Shown here piece after piece: positions 32,776-41,705 of a stretch of DNA of 64,000 nt. Under the pieces are notes generated by a model. That model was not told the DNA's origin, searched no databases, and saw nothing but the letters and a program-made list of their open reading frames with translations. The position numbers and the translations under genes were made by a program. Source of the stretch: CAWCOU01 sp963797335 (GTDB taxonomy: Bacteria > Pseudomonadota > Gammaproteobacteria > JAURND01); NCBI GenBank assembly GCA_963797335.1, contig CAWCOU010000006.1:1178001-1242000 (forward strand), in the 5' to 3' direction. How positions within the stretch are numbered: the stretch's first letter is position 1; each line of letters begins with the position of its first letter.

Positions 32776-33567
32776 ATGCCAATATTAAATATCAATAACG
32801 CTGAAATTTATTATGAATTACAAGGTTCCGGTCAACCTCTAGTGCTTATATCAGGCATTATGGGCGATCATACCGTTTGGGAACCGATACTGGATGAATT
32901 GGTAAAAGATTATCAAGTACTCATTTTTGATAATCGGGGAGTTGGACAAACAAGGGATGATGGTGAAGATTTCACAGTCGAAACTATGGCCGATGATGTT
33001 TTCGCAATCTGCGAAACTTTAAACTTTAAGCATCCCCATATTGTAGGTAGCTCCTTTGGCGGCATGATTGCCCAAATGCTAGCAAAAAAACATGGAAAAT
33101 ATATAAAAACACTAACTTTATCCAATACATTTCCCAGAGTAAGCTCATCTTCAAGCATCTTATTTTCTTATATTTCTAAACTCCATGAATTATGTGATCC
33201 GCCGAGCAGCATCTATAATGCCGTCATACCTTGGGGCTTCTCTGATGAATTTCTCACGCCCGAAGTTATTGATTCTATAAGAAGATTAAGTGACACTCAC
33301 CCCTATCCACAATCCAAAGAAGACTATACCCGCCAACTTAATGCTATGAGTGCTTTTGATTCCAGCGATTGGGTAAGTTCCATTTCAATACCTACATTAG
33401 TATTGGGTTCAGAACAAGATAGAATTGCTCCACCGGAGGAATCTATAAGACTTGCTAAGCTAATTCCAAGAGCAGAATTGAGTATTTTGCCAGGTGGGCA
33501 TGTATCTCAAATGGAGCATCAATCATTTTTTGTGGAATTATTGAAAAAATTCCATAAAATCATGTGA
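32776..33567 (+). CDS. Alpha/beta hydrolase (fold-1 type)
   Basis: A 263-aa alpha/beta hydrolase. The oxyanion strand is LVLISGIMGDHTVW, the DNRGVGQT loop follows, the nucleophile elbow is VGSSFGGMIA (about residue 96), Asp is in LGSEQDRIAPPEE and His in PGGHVSQME. This is the layout of acyl-hydrolases such as pimeloyl-ester or lactone hydrolases. The ATG at 32776 follows GGGGAAG; a GTG at 32758 lies upstream. The gene is embedded between a sensor kinase and its likely regulator, which suggests a substrate related to the sensed signal. Confidence 0.82.
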   Translation: MPILNINNAEIYYELQGSGQPLVLISGIMGDHTVWEPILDELVKDYQVLIFDNRGVGQTRDDGEDFTVETMADDVFAICETLNFKHPHIVGSSFGGMIAQMLAKKHGKYIKTLTLSNTFPRVSSSSSILFSYISKLHELCDPPSSIYNAVIPWGFSDEFLTPEVIDSIRRLSDTHPYPQSKEDYTRQLNAMSAFDSSDWVSSISIPTLVLGSEQDRIAPPEESIRLAKLIPRAELSILPGGHVSQMEHQSFFVELLKKFHKIM

Positions 33568-33681
33568 TTGCATGAATAACTCGACGAATCACCCTCGGAT
33601 AAAGTATAATTTTGCTAACATTTACCTATTTCAGATAAATTAAAATTTATCTTCCTCAACTTAGATTAACGGAGAGTGGAC

Positions 33682-34701
33682 ATGGATGAATACGAAATAT
33701 CCTGCATTTATTACCCAACTACGGTTGTTGTAGTCGATGATAATGAATCCGTCTTGGAAAATATCTTACTTAAAGTTGGTAAGAATATTCCTTGTAAGAT
33801 ATTTTCCGATCCCAAAGAAGGATTGGCCTATATTAAAAAAACACTCAAAAAAGCAGACATTCTGTCAGATATTATAGGAGTTAATGAAAGCTCTGTGGAT
33901 TACAGCCACGAATCAAATCGTTTCCCAATTCAGTATGATCTTAAAAAAATCTTCCAACATGCGTCTGATAAACAGCGATTTCAACAAATATCAGTGCTTG
34001 TCATTGATTATGCTATGCCCGGCATGAATGGTGAAGAGCTTTGTAGAGCTTTAAAAAGAGCAAAGGGAAACCCAGTGAAGATTATTATGCTAACTGGTGA
34101 AATTGATGAACCAATGGCTGTTAGATTGTTTAATGAGGGACTGATTGATAGATTTTTAAGAAAAGCTCGACCTGGAGTAGACGAAGAATTAAAAAACTGC
34201 ATTATTGAAATGCAACGCCGTTATTTTCAAGATTTAACCTATCCAATTATTCGAGGCATTATTTCAGATAAAGATTCCGCTTTAGGCGACCCAGCTTTTA
34301 GAGAATTTTTTAATAAAATTTGCCAACAAGTTTCAGCTTCCAGTTATTATCTTATAGAAACTTCCGGTAGTTTTATCTTTTTTAACAATGCTGGCAAACC
34401 CAAATGGCTGCTCGTTAGAACGCTCGATGAATTAAAGGAGATATCGGAGCAAATTGAGGCCGATATCTCTGAAGATCTTATTGCTTCTATTGGGAAAGGT
34501 GAGTTTATTCCATATTTTGGCAGTTTAGAAAAGGAAATAGAATGCTATGAAGATGAGGAAAAATTAAGAAAATCCTTACATAAAGCTGAAAAATTACGTG
34601 GCAAAAAAACTTATTGTTATGCTTTGCTTGATGAACTCCCCGGATTCCCCCTTGAAACCAAGAATTTTGTCTCTTTTGATGAATACATGAGTGGTTTATA
34701 A
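33682..34701 (+). CDS. LqsR-like response regulator with unusual C-terminal domain
   Basis: A 339-aa regulator. The receiver starts with YYPTTVVVVDDNESVLENI (acidic pair). After an insertion of about 50 residues the phosphoacceptor strand SVLVIDYAMPGMNGEEL appears (Asp about 108), then IIMLTGE and FLRKA (conserved Lys, about 160). The C-terminal 170 residues are not a known DNA-binding or GGDEF domain; they are shared with the regulator at 35208-36182. The inserted receiver and the tail recall LqsR of Legionella, from memory and by eye only. The ATG at 33682 follows GGAG with good spacing. It probably partners the kinase at 31515. Confidence 0.78.
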   Translation: MDEYEISCIYYPTTVVVVDDNESVLENILLKVGKNIPCKIFSDPKEGLAYIKKTLKKADILSDIIGVNESSVDYSHESNRFPIQYDLKKIFQHASDKQRFQQISVLVIDYAMPGMNGEELCRALKRAKGNPVKIIMLTGEIDEPMAVRLFNEGLIDRFLRKARPGVDEELKNCIIEMQRRYFQDLTYPIIRGIISDKDSALGDPAFREFFNKICQQVSASSYYLIETSGSFIFFNNAGKPKWLLVRTLDELKEISEQIEADISEDLIASIGKGEFIPYFGSLEKEIECYEDEEKLRKSLHKAEKLRGKKTYCYALLDELPGFPLETKNFVSFDEYMSGL

Positions 34702-34880
34702 CCTTTCATCACAGACCATAAAACCAAATTTTGCACATATCGCTTTTTAAAATTTCTACCTGACAAGAGATCACTATAAGGATTGTAGTTATCAATTGAG
34801 AAACAAAAAGTAACTTTAGCTTGTACTCAAACAGGCAAAGAATTTACTCATTAATCAGCACAAGATTAGGGACAATCAAT

Positions 34881-35186
34881 ATGAAGCATTTTCAGAAATC
34901 GAAGACTATTTCTCCAGAAGAATATCGTGCATTCTTGAACACAATCAGCGATGGAGGGATTAATTTTATTAATGACTCCATTGAGTCTCTCATGCCAGAC
35001 CAAATGACTGTTGGTACTCTATATAGTATAGTATTGCACATTGCAGCAAAGACTATATGCGGCATTTGCCAATATGATAAGGTAGCTAGAAAAAGTGCGT
35101 CTGATTTTTTCTGTGAACAATTGCCGAAATTAGTGGAGCAAGCTCTTGTTCTACCAAATTCTTCGATTAGCAAAAATGAGCATTGA
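34881..35186 (+). CDS. Small hypothetical protein between the two regulator genes
   Basis: A 101-aa helical protein with no recognised family. It includes three cysteines (KTICGICQ and FFCEQL). The ATG at 34881 follows AGGGACAATCA; the frame opens at a TTG at 34821 without such a site. The size could fit a phosphotransfer or anti-regulator protein, but there is no HxxKG-type Hpt motif, so a phosphorelay role is not supported. Confidence 0.5.
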   Translation: MKHFQKSKTISPEEYRAFLNTISDGGINFINDSIESLMPDQMTVGTLYSIVLHIAAKTICGICQYDKVARKSASDFFCEQLPKLVEQALVLPNSSISKNEH

Positions 35187-35207
35187 TCCTTTTTTCGCCA
35201 TTTGATT

Positions 35208-36182
35208 TCAATTTTTATTTAAAAAATCCGTATAATTGTGAATTTCTTCACATTGTGTATAACCTTGCTTTCCATGTAATAAAGCATAATAAATGTTTGT
35301 TCCTGACAAAAGCTTTGCTTCGGGAAATAACCATTGATCTATTGGAGGGATGTCTTCTAACCCTTTCCTAAAAAAAACCAGCCGCTCTTTATTACGGAGT
35401 GCGCTCAGAATATCCTCGGCTAGTTCTTCATCATCAGCCAGTTCATAACAACTTTGGGCATCTAGGGAAGACTGCAAAATCAACCAGGTTTCCTGACCCA
35501 AAGAATCCAACAGTAAGAAACTACAGGCTTCATCCAATAAATAATATTCTACGCATCGGGATTGTTCGCAAATGGACTCGAACAATTCGATAAAGGCAGG
35601 TTTTTCCAACACAGAATCTTTCTGACTGCCTAGCGTCTTCAATACCGCCATAGATTGTTCAAGGAAATAGTCTCGCTGTAGTTCTTGAACATAATGAATC
35701 AGTTTACGGCGGTAATTGGTCTCACCTTTAGAAACAAAGCGATCGATTTCTTTGGCATTAAAAGCATTAATGGCGGTTTCGCGATCGGCTTCGCCCGTCA
35801 GCAGGATAATCTTTATCGGCAATACTGCCTTAAGTGCGCGCGCCAATTCTAAGCCATTACGGTTTGGCATATCGTAGTCAATAATTAAAATGCAATTGAC
35901 ATTAAAACGCTCGGGATTAAAGATTCGACGATAAATAGATTTGATATGAATATCAACCTGCAAGTCCGACCAGGTCGCATCGGCGATACTCAAACAATCG
36001 GCATCCCCTAGCGTTTGTTTGGCATACATTCGATGTAGAAAATACTCAGCCTCATCTGCCTCCGTGAAAGTGTGACAGCGAAAGTAATCACCCAGGGCTA
36101 ATGCCAAGCCCATTAAAAAATCATGATCGTCATCGACCAATGTTAAGGTGGTGGGATGGTAAAAGGCCGGTATCCTATACAT
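35208..36182 (-). CDS. LqsR-like response regulator with unusual C-terminal domain
   Basis: A 324-aa regulator homologous to the one at 33682. The receiver has FYHPTTLTLVDDDHDFLMGL, an insertion of about 45 residues, LIIDYDMPNRNGLELA (phosphoacceptor Asp about 101), IILLTGEAD and RFVSKGE (Lys). The C-terminal half (YLLDEACSFLLLDSLGQETW, AKLLSGTNIYYALLHGK) corresponds to the tail of its homologue. The start lies inside the end of the kinase gene (8-base overlap), so the two are translationally coupled and form a pair. The output is unknown: no DNA-binding motif is visible. Confidence 0.8.
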   Translation of the reverse strand: MYRIPAFYHPTTLTLVDDDHDFLMGLALALGDYFRCHTFTEADEAEYFLHRMYAKQTLGDADCLSIADATWSDLQVDIHIKSIYRRIFNPERFNVNCILIIDYDMPNRNGLELARALKAVLPIKIILLTGEADRETAINAFNAKEIDRFVSKGETNYRRKLIHYVQELQRDYFLEQSMAVLKTLGSQKDSVLEKPAFIELFESICEQSRCVEYYLLDEACSFLLLDSLGQETWLILQSSLDAQSCYELADDEELAEDILSALRNKERLVFFRKGLEDIPPIDQWLFPEAKLLSGTNIYYALLHGKQGYTQCEEIHNYTDFLNKN

Positions 36183-37341
36183 GGAGTTTTCCCTGAAAAG
36201 AGGATGGATGGGGGAAATGCAGTAAAAATTCTGTAAAATGTTGCCATTCAGATCGGCAATCGATAGAGCCGCCCAAGGTTTGGAGAGTCATCTTGCAAAA
36301 TGCCAGACCGATACCAGTACCTTTATTAGTCCCGACCGTAAAAAATAAATCAAAGATCTTGGGCAAGTTTTCTGCTGCGATGCCCAAACCGGTGTCCTTG
36401 AAATGCAAGATATTTTCTTGAGGGGTGGATTCCAGCCATATCTCGATATGACCCTTGCGGGCTTTATGTATGAAATAGATGCTATTTTTCAGCAAATTAA
36501 ATAACACATGCACCAACAAAATTTCCTGCCCATAAAATGTAAAATCACTCTTATCCTCCCAGCGAACTTCCGGGCAGTGCTTGGGAAAGCTATATTGTAC
36601 TAAGGCTTCATCAATACATTGTCGGGCTGAACATTTTTTCATAGTGATCGGTTGAGCGCGGTTATAACGGCTATTGATTAAGATCATTTCCAATACCCGG
36701 TTGGACTCATCCACTTTACGCTCCAAGCTGTCTACTACTGCACCGAGTAATTTTAGCTTTCTGGGAGAAATGGACGGAATCGGCAATTGATTTATAGAAG
36801 CCATTTGATAAGTCTCTATAAGCGAAGGCAGCAATGAGCAAATGCCTTCTGCTGCGCTTTTTAAGAAGCCCAATGGGGTGCGTAGCTCGTGAGCAATACT
36901 TGCACTGATGATGGTCATGCCTTGTAGCTGATGATCGGTTTTAGCCAGGTGTTCCGCCATACGCTTTTTTTCAGTGATATCGGTTGCAACCCCTAGAACA
37001 CCCAAAATACAACCTTCTTTATCGGTCAAAGGCACTTTGTTTATCAGCGTAAGAATTTTCTTACCGCCGGGTAAAGACAACCATTCTTCCTGGTTGGTGA
37101 TATGGCGACCGGCTAAGGTTTCCTGGTCGCCCAGGCGGAACTGCTCAGCGGTATCGCCGTCCGGCAACCAGCCGATTTCATAATCGGTTTTGCCGATAAT
37201 GTTTTGTGGACTTTTTAAGCCCAGAAGTTTGGCATATTGCTCATTACAGCCTAAGTAGATGGAGTCGGTGTTTTTCCAAAAAATATACTGAGGTATTTGC
37301 TGAAAAATAGTTTCGATTAATATTTTTTGGTAAACATCCAT
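36175..37341 (-). CDS. Soluble PAS histidine kinase paired with the 35208 regulator
   Basis: A 388-aa kinase without membrane segments. One PAS domain (about residues 10-125; QIPQYIFWKNTDSIYLGCN) precedes the core with H-box SIAHELRTP (about residue 150), SLIETYQMASINQL, N-box NLLKNSIYFI, G1 FKDTGLGIAAENL (the most canonical of the three kinases) and G2 GTGIGLAFC. The ATG at 37341 follows AGGAGGAGC; the frame stays open upstream into the DUF3050 gene but has no better start. It overlaps the regulator gene downstream and lies 14 bases after the DUF3050 gene, forming a three-gene operon. Confidence 0.85.
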   Translation of the reverse strand: MDVYQKILIETIFQQIPQYIFWKNTDSIYLGCNEQYAKLLGLKSPQNIIGKTDYEIGWLPDGDTAEQFRLGDQETLAGRHITNQEEWLSLPGGKKILTLINKVPLTDKEGCILGVLGVATDITEKKRMAEHLAKTDHQLQGMTIISASIAHELRTPLGFLKSAAEGICSLLPSLIETYQMASINQLPIPSISPRKLKLLGAVVDSLERKVDESNRVLEMILINSRYNRAQPITMKKCSARQCIDEALVQYSFPKHCPEVRWEDKSDFTFYGQEILLVHVLFNLLKNSIYFIHKARKGHIEIWLESTPQENILHFKDTGLGIAAENLPKIFDLFFTVGTNKGTGIGLAFCKMTLQTLGGSIDCRSEWQHFTEFLLHFPHPSSFQGKLHV

Positions 37342-37355
37342 GAATTGCTCCTCCT

Positions 37356-38123
37356 TTAAAGCAATAAATTGGTGTGAACCTCGTTTAACAAACGAAGACG
37401 GCTTTGCAGGGAAAAAACGGCTGTTTCGGTGACTTCCCGCCACTTGTTTTCATCGTCTCCACACAGATCGGCCACCAGTAATTGAGATTGGTGGCTATGC
37501 TTACCCCCATCCAATTCGATATGACGCTGAAAATACTGAATGAAACTGTTTAGGGAAGGCCGATCCGCCGGATTCAGGTGATGTAATAAATTGGAAAACA
37601 TGCCGGAAGTGATGTGTTCTCGGGCAAAAGCCAAAGAAGCTGCCATGTGATGGCTGTTTTTAGCGATAATGGCAAAGGTATCGGTAACAAAATGTTGCGC
37701 CGGAAGCGGAACACCGCTGTATGAAAATGCAGTGTGTAAAGACTGTTGTTGACGGATATGAGTAATAAAGGTGCTGATCGATCCTATATCGGCTCCGCAT
37801 TCCTGCATGGCGCGCAAATAAAGTTCGAAATGGCTTAAGTACTGTTTTTCTTGGAAAACATCGCTTTCTTCTTCTGCTAATAACGTGTTGACCAGATGGC
37901 AACCTAGATGATTTGACGGCGGTGTCCAGAGCAATGCCGGGCTGCTGAGTTGGCGCTGAAGAGCCTTGAGAAGGCACATAAAATCCCACACTGCGTATAC
38001 GTGGATCTGCGCAAATCGACACAGTCGGGGAATAGAGTTAATTGCAGCAAATACAGGGTGTTGATTAACCGCAGCTGCCAACGGCTGAATAACTGTAAGA
38101 ATTCCAGATAATTTTTTATCCAT
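37356..38123 (-). CDS. DUF3050 family (heme-oxygenase-like fold) protein
   Basis: A 255-aa protein matching by eye the DUF3050 pattern: VYAVWDFMCLLKALQRQL, LLAEEESDVF, LSHFELYLRAMQECGAD, HMAASLAFARE, and QYFQRHIELDGGKHS near the C-terminus. The conserved His, Glu and Asp residues fit a heme-oxygenase/TenA-like helical fold with a metal or cofactor site. The activity is unknown; related folds include diiron oxygenases. The ATG at 38123 is preferred over an earlier in-frame GTG-type start at 38183. It is the first gene of the operon with the PAS kinase and regulator, so it may make or sense the ligand of this kinase. Confidence 0.8.
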   Translation of the reverse strand: MDKKLSGILTVIQPLAAAVNQHPVFAAINSIPRLCRFAQIHVYAVWDFMCLLKALQRQLSSPALLWTPPSNHLGCHLVNTLLAEEESDVFQEKQYLSHFELYLRAMQECGADIGSISTFITHIRQQQSLHTAFSYSGVPLPAQHFVTDTFAIIAKNSHHMAASLAFAREHITSGMFSNLLHHLNPADRPSLNSFIQYFQRHIELDGGKHSHQSQLLVADLCGDDENKWREVTETAVFSLQSRLRLLNEVHTNLLL

Positions 38124-38143
38124 AATACCCAACCCTAACTGTA

Positions 38144-38520
38144 TAACGACAGTTAGGCGGGTAGACCAGCAAATTAAGACCAACAGCGGAGCGCACGACC
38201 GTGGGGCGAATACACTCCGCTATCAATCCCCCCTCTGCTAGTCTGCCCCGCCCATTGCTCCTTGAACGGCTTCCCCGCAAGCTAAAACACCGCCCTGGTT
38301 CCAAAACACATCGTGGTTAGAGGGGTGATACAAGACGGTACTCGGCTTTGACCCGTGAAGTACTACAGGCATAAGCCCACAGCGGGAAGAATCGTAGAAA
38401 GTACAAAAAGGGTTTTTGCGCGTAAGCGCGTTGGTGTAAACTGACATTGCCAGATGACCTCGCTATCGGTAAGGTTGTTTGGAAGTGCCGGTTCAGGTGT
38501 ATCAGCACCTGGCCGGTGCG
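38144..38520. other. GC-rich structured intergenic block
   Basis: Between the DUF3050 and methyltransferase genes the base composition rises sharply compared with both flanks. Stems include AGCGGAG/CTCCGCT (about 38181-38213), GCGC/GCGC (about 38418-38429), and CCGGTTCAGGTG with CACCTGGCCGG (about 38490-38516). A minus-strand frame at 38238-38447 (69 codons, with GAGGT upstream of its ATG) is open but has no recognised family. It may be a conserved structured RNA, a small gene, or an imported fragment. Bases 38521-38799 show nothing beyond a probable promoter for the methyltransferase gene. Confidence 0.4.
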
Positions 38521-38799
38521 CCTATTATCAGCTTAATGATTTTTGAAAGCAACTGGTTTAAGCTTTGTTTAATCTATGTAAATTCTAGTTGTTTGGCTCT
38601 ATATTCTTTGTTATTAGCTTACTTGCCGTGGAAATCTCTTCAATCCAATAAGGGTAAGGATGTAAGCTCAGCTCCAAAACAGGCTTCTACTAGAAGCCCA
38701 TCATAATAGAAGCTGATATCTTGGTTTGTTATCTTAAGCTTGTTAAAATCTGTCTAATCGTGCCAATGTATCGAAATCTATACTTTCTGGAAGCTGGCT

Positions 38800-39852
38800 A
38801 TGAATTTTCTTCAAAAGGATAAAAGGGAGGGCGATTTCACCGCTATTGATTTATTCAGCGGCTGTGGCGGCTTGACCACGGGGCTTAAGATGGCTGAATT
38901 CAAAGTAATAGCCGCGATCGAACTCGATGAAAAAGCAAGACAAACTTTTACGCTAAATCACCCCGATGTGTGGCTAGCGGGTAAAGACATACGAGACACC
39001 GATCCATGCAAGCTTATGAACGATCTGGGTTTAAAGCCAGGAGAGTTAGATTTATTGGCGGGTTGTCCCCCGTGTCAGGGTTTCTCGCGAATTCGGAAAC
39101 GAAATAAAAATAACGCAATTTCAGATGACCGTAATAAATTAATTGATAATTTTGCAAATTTTGTGCTTGTTATGCAGCCAAAATTAATTATGTTGGAGAA
39201 TGTTCCTGGATTAGCCGATTACCATCGATTTAAAGAATTTGTTGATGTGCTAAAGAGAATTGGATATCAAGTTTGTTATGAAATTCTTAATGTAGCAGAT
39301 TACGGTGTCCCTCAAAGACGTAAACGACTTATTGTCTCGGCAAGCAAAATTGGTCAACCGAGACTGGCAGCACCAAATAACAATAAAGTTACTGTAAGAG
39401 AAGCTATAGAGGGATTGCCTCCTGTTGGCTCTAGTAATGATTTGTTGCACGATCTACCTCAAATACGTTCTGAGCATATTCAAGCGCTTATTAAAGCCAT
39501 CCCTAAGAATGGAGGAAGCCGATCCGCTCTCCCCGATAAGTTTATTCTCAATTGCCATCGGAAGATGAAAGGTTTCAACGATGTCTATGGCCGTATGAAA
39601 TGGGACGATATAGCGCCAACAATTACAGGTGGTTGTTGCAACCCTTCGAAAGGAAGATTTTTACATCCAGATCATGATAGAGCTATTACTTTGAGAGAAG
39701 CGTCGCTTCTTCAAGGTTTTCCCAGCAATTACAAATTCGACATAGCGCATGGAAAAGAAAGCCTTGCCGTAATGATCGGCAATGCCCTGCCGCCACCTTT
39801 TATTACAGCCCATGCAAAAGCAATGAAAATTAGCCTTAGTATGGGTGTATAG
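38800..39852 (+). CDS. DNA (cytosine-5) methyltransferase
   Basis: A 350-aa m5C DNA methyltransferase. Motif I is AIDLFSGCGGLTTGLKMAEF. The catalytic PCQ loop is AGCPPCQGFSRIRKR (about residue 90). The ENV motif is MLENVPGLADY. The QRRKR region is VPQRRKRLIVSA, then a target-recognition segment and the C-terminal motifs IAPTITGG, REASLLQGFP and IGNALPPPF. All core motifs are present, so it should be active. It pairs with a vsr gene nearby, as is usual for Dcm-type enzymes, and with an ATPase gene two bases downstream. The recognition sequence cannot be read from the protein. Confidence 0.92.
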   Translation: MNFLQKDKREGDFTAIDLFSGCGGLTTGLKMAEFKVIAAIELDEKARQTFTLNHPDVWLAGKDIRDTDPCKLMNDLGLKPGELDLLAGCPPCQGFSRIRKRNKNNAISDDRNKLIDNFANFVLVMQPKLIMLENVPGLADYHRFKEFVDVLKRIGYQVCYEILNVADYGVPQRRKRLIVSASKIGQPRLAAPNNNKVTVREAIEGLPPVGSSNDLLHDLPQIRSEHIQALIKAIPKNGGSRSALPDKFILNCHRKMKGFNDVYGRMKWDDIAPTITGGCCNPSKGRFLHPDHDRAITLREASLLQGFPSNYKFDIAHGKESLAVMIGNALPPPFITAHAKAMKISLSMGV

Positions 39853-39853
39853 T

Positions 39854-41686
39854 ATGGAAATAAAGAAAATAACGGAATATGTACAAACACTTGAAGAAAT
39901 GAGTGAAAAAATATCTAAACTCTTTCCCGGTTATATTTACCATATTAGATTTCCGCGATTTAAAAATCTTGCTGCACATACGTGTATTAATTTTGATTTT
40001 CCCGTAACCGCTCTTGTCGGTCAAAATGGATCGGGGAAAACATCGGTGTTAAATGCTCTTTATGGAGCGCCTTTTGGAAAGTCCACTGGTGAGTATTGGT
40101 TTAGCACTAGTGTTGATCCCATTAAGGAAGGTGACGGTAGTCCAAATCGATTCATATATGGCCATTATAATAGTCATTTGAAAACAATAGTTGAAACTAT
40201 AAAAGCTCGTAGAGGTCGAAAAAGAGGCAAAGGATCTGAAGGAACAAGAAGAATAGACTACTGGGAACCGGTAAGAGCTTCTTTAGATGATGATATAGAG
40301 GCTTTTCCTGAACTGGAAGCTGGACAGCGCATACCAGGTTTAACTGGAAATGCCGATCGTTGGATTCCTGTGAGAAGAAATGTAATTTACTTGAATTTTC
40401 GAAGGGAATTAAGTTCATTTGATAAATATTTCTTTTTTGGCAGTGACCCAAATTCAAAAATATTGAAGCATAGGCAGGATGTCATCAGAAGAGATTCCAA
40501 AAATTTAAAAAAAATAATTGATGCCGGAGATTTATCAGTCACATTACGTAATAAAAAAATAGCTTTAATAAATCGTGAATTGAATGAAACGGAATTAGGA
40601 TGGATTAAGTACATTCTAGGGAGAGATTACAAATATGCTCGTTACATTCGCCATAATTTATTTAAAGGAAATAATGGATTAAGTGTTCAATTCAAGACAA
40701 ATTTTGGTACCTACAGTGAAGCTTTTGCCGGGAGCGGTGAAGTTTCAATTGTCAGTCTTGTAGTTCAGGTCTTGGCAGCAAAAAAAGGTGATCTTATTTT
40801 GCTGGACGAACCGGAAGTTTCGCTACACCCTGGAGCGCAGGAAAGGTTGGTTCAGTTTCTACTTATAATGTCTATTGAAAAGAAAGTGCAAACTGTATAT
40901 TCAACTCACTCGCCGGACATGGTTGCATTTTTGCCGGAAAATGCAATAAAAGTTTTTATGCAAGATCAAAATGGTGCATTCACCGTCATACCAAACAGCC
41001 ATCCTTATGCGGCTTTTGGCTATTTAGGAGTTCAAGTTCCTGAAAAAATATATGTAATAGTAGAAGATGAATTGGCTAAATATGTTGTGGATCAAGCATT
41101 ATTGAAGTTAGATGAACAAGAACAAAAAATTTTTAACGTTCTTTATTCGGCGGGTGGCAGTGATGCGATTTTAAGACATCGAGTTCCCGTTGCGATGGAT
41201 AATGGCAGCAATATATTGTTTTTGATGGATGGGGACAAAAGGCAAGAAGATTTGATTGATCCAACCACGATACCTGCAAGTGATGATTGTAATTTATTGC
41301 AAATTATTAAGGATACTGTTGGTGTAGAGCCTTTCATTACGCCTGACGGTCATGGGAAAGGGAATGAAGATCAGAAAATTTCTTTATATCGAAAATATTT
41401 AAGTTACGTTTATACTAATTTAAAATATCTTCCATTAAAATCACCGGAAGAAATAGTGTTAAAAGCGGCATTTCCCGAGATATCTTCTGAAGGCTTCAAA
41501 GATTCAAATGAGACAAAAGAAGCTCTTCTGCAAATTGCCAAGGAGCTATATGAACACGAGCCAACCTCTAAAGAAATTAACGATTTTGCTAAGATAAAAT
41601 TACTTGAAAATAAAGAAAAAAATGACGAATTAGAAAAAATAAAGCAGATTCTTAAAGAGTTTGGACAAAGAGTTAGACCCAAATAA
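39854..41686 (+). CDS. OLD-like ATPase with C-terminal TOPRIM/DUF4435-type region
   Basis: A 610-aa protein with an ABC-type ATPase domain: Walker A ALVGQNGSGKTSVL (about residue 55), FAGSGE (signature-like, about 295), Walker B DLILLDEPEVSLHPGAQERL (about 315) and VYSTHSPDMVAFLP (H-loop). The C-terminal third (VPEKIYVIVEDELAKYVV, then NILFLMDGDKR) resembles TOPRIM or DUF4435 domains, with the acidic residues expected for metal binding. OLD-family nucleases combine these modules. It is almost fused to the cytosine methyltransferase operon, so it may be the effector of a modification-linked defence system. The ATG at 39854 is chosen over a GTG at 39845 overlapping the previous gene. Confidence 0.75.
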   Translation: MEIKKITEYVQTLEEMSEKISKLFPGYIYHIRFPRFKNLAAHTCINFDFPVTALVGQNGSGKTSVLNALYGAPFGKSTGEYWFSTSVDPIKEGDGSPNRFIYGHYNSHLKTIVETIKARRGRKRGKGSEGTRRIDYWEPVRASLDDDIEAFPELEAGQRIPGLTGNADRWIPVRRNVIYLNFRRELSSFDKYFFFGSDPNSKILKHRQDVIRRDSKNLKKIIDAGDLSVTLRNKKIALINRELNETELGWIKYILGRDYKYARYIRHNLFKGNNGLSVQFKTNFGTYSEAFAGSGEVSIVSLVVQVLAAKKGDLILLDEPEVSLHPGAQERLVQFLLIMSIEKKVQTVYSTHSPDMVAFLPENAIKVFMQDQNGAFTVIPNSHPYAAFGYLGVQVPEKIYVIVEDELAKYVVDQALLKLDEQEQKIFNVLYSAGGSDAILRHRVPVAMDNGSNILFLMDGDKRQEDLIDPTTIPASDDCNLLQIIKDTVGVEPFITPDGHGKGNEDQKISLYRKYLSYVYTNLKYLPLKSPEEIVLKAAFPEISSEGFKDSNETKEALLQIAKELYEHEPTSKEINDFAKIKLLENKEKNDELEKIKQILKEFGQRVRPK

Positions 41687-41705
41687 TTATTCACGTTATT
41701 GAAAA

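Noticed and set aside
34881..35186. Histidine phosphotransfer protein between the two regulators
   Set aside because: No HxxKG-type motif or suitable His is present; only size and position suggested it.
37660..38022. A 120-codon minus-strand frame inside the DUF3050 gene
   Set aside because: It is out of frame with the recognisable DUF3050 sequence and has no start site of its own.
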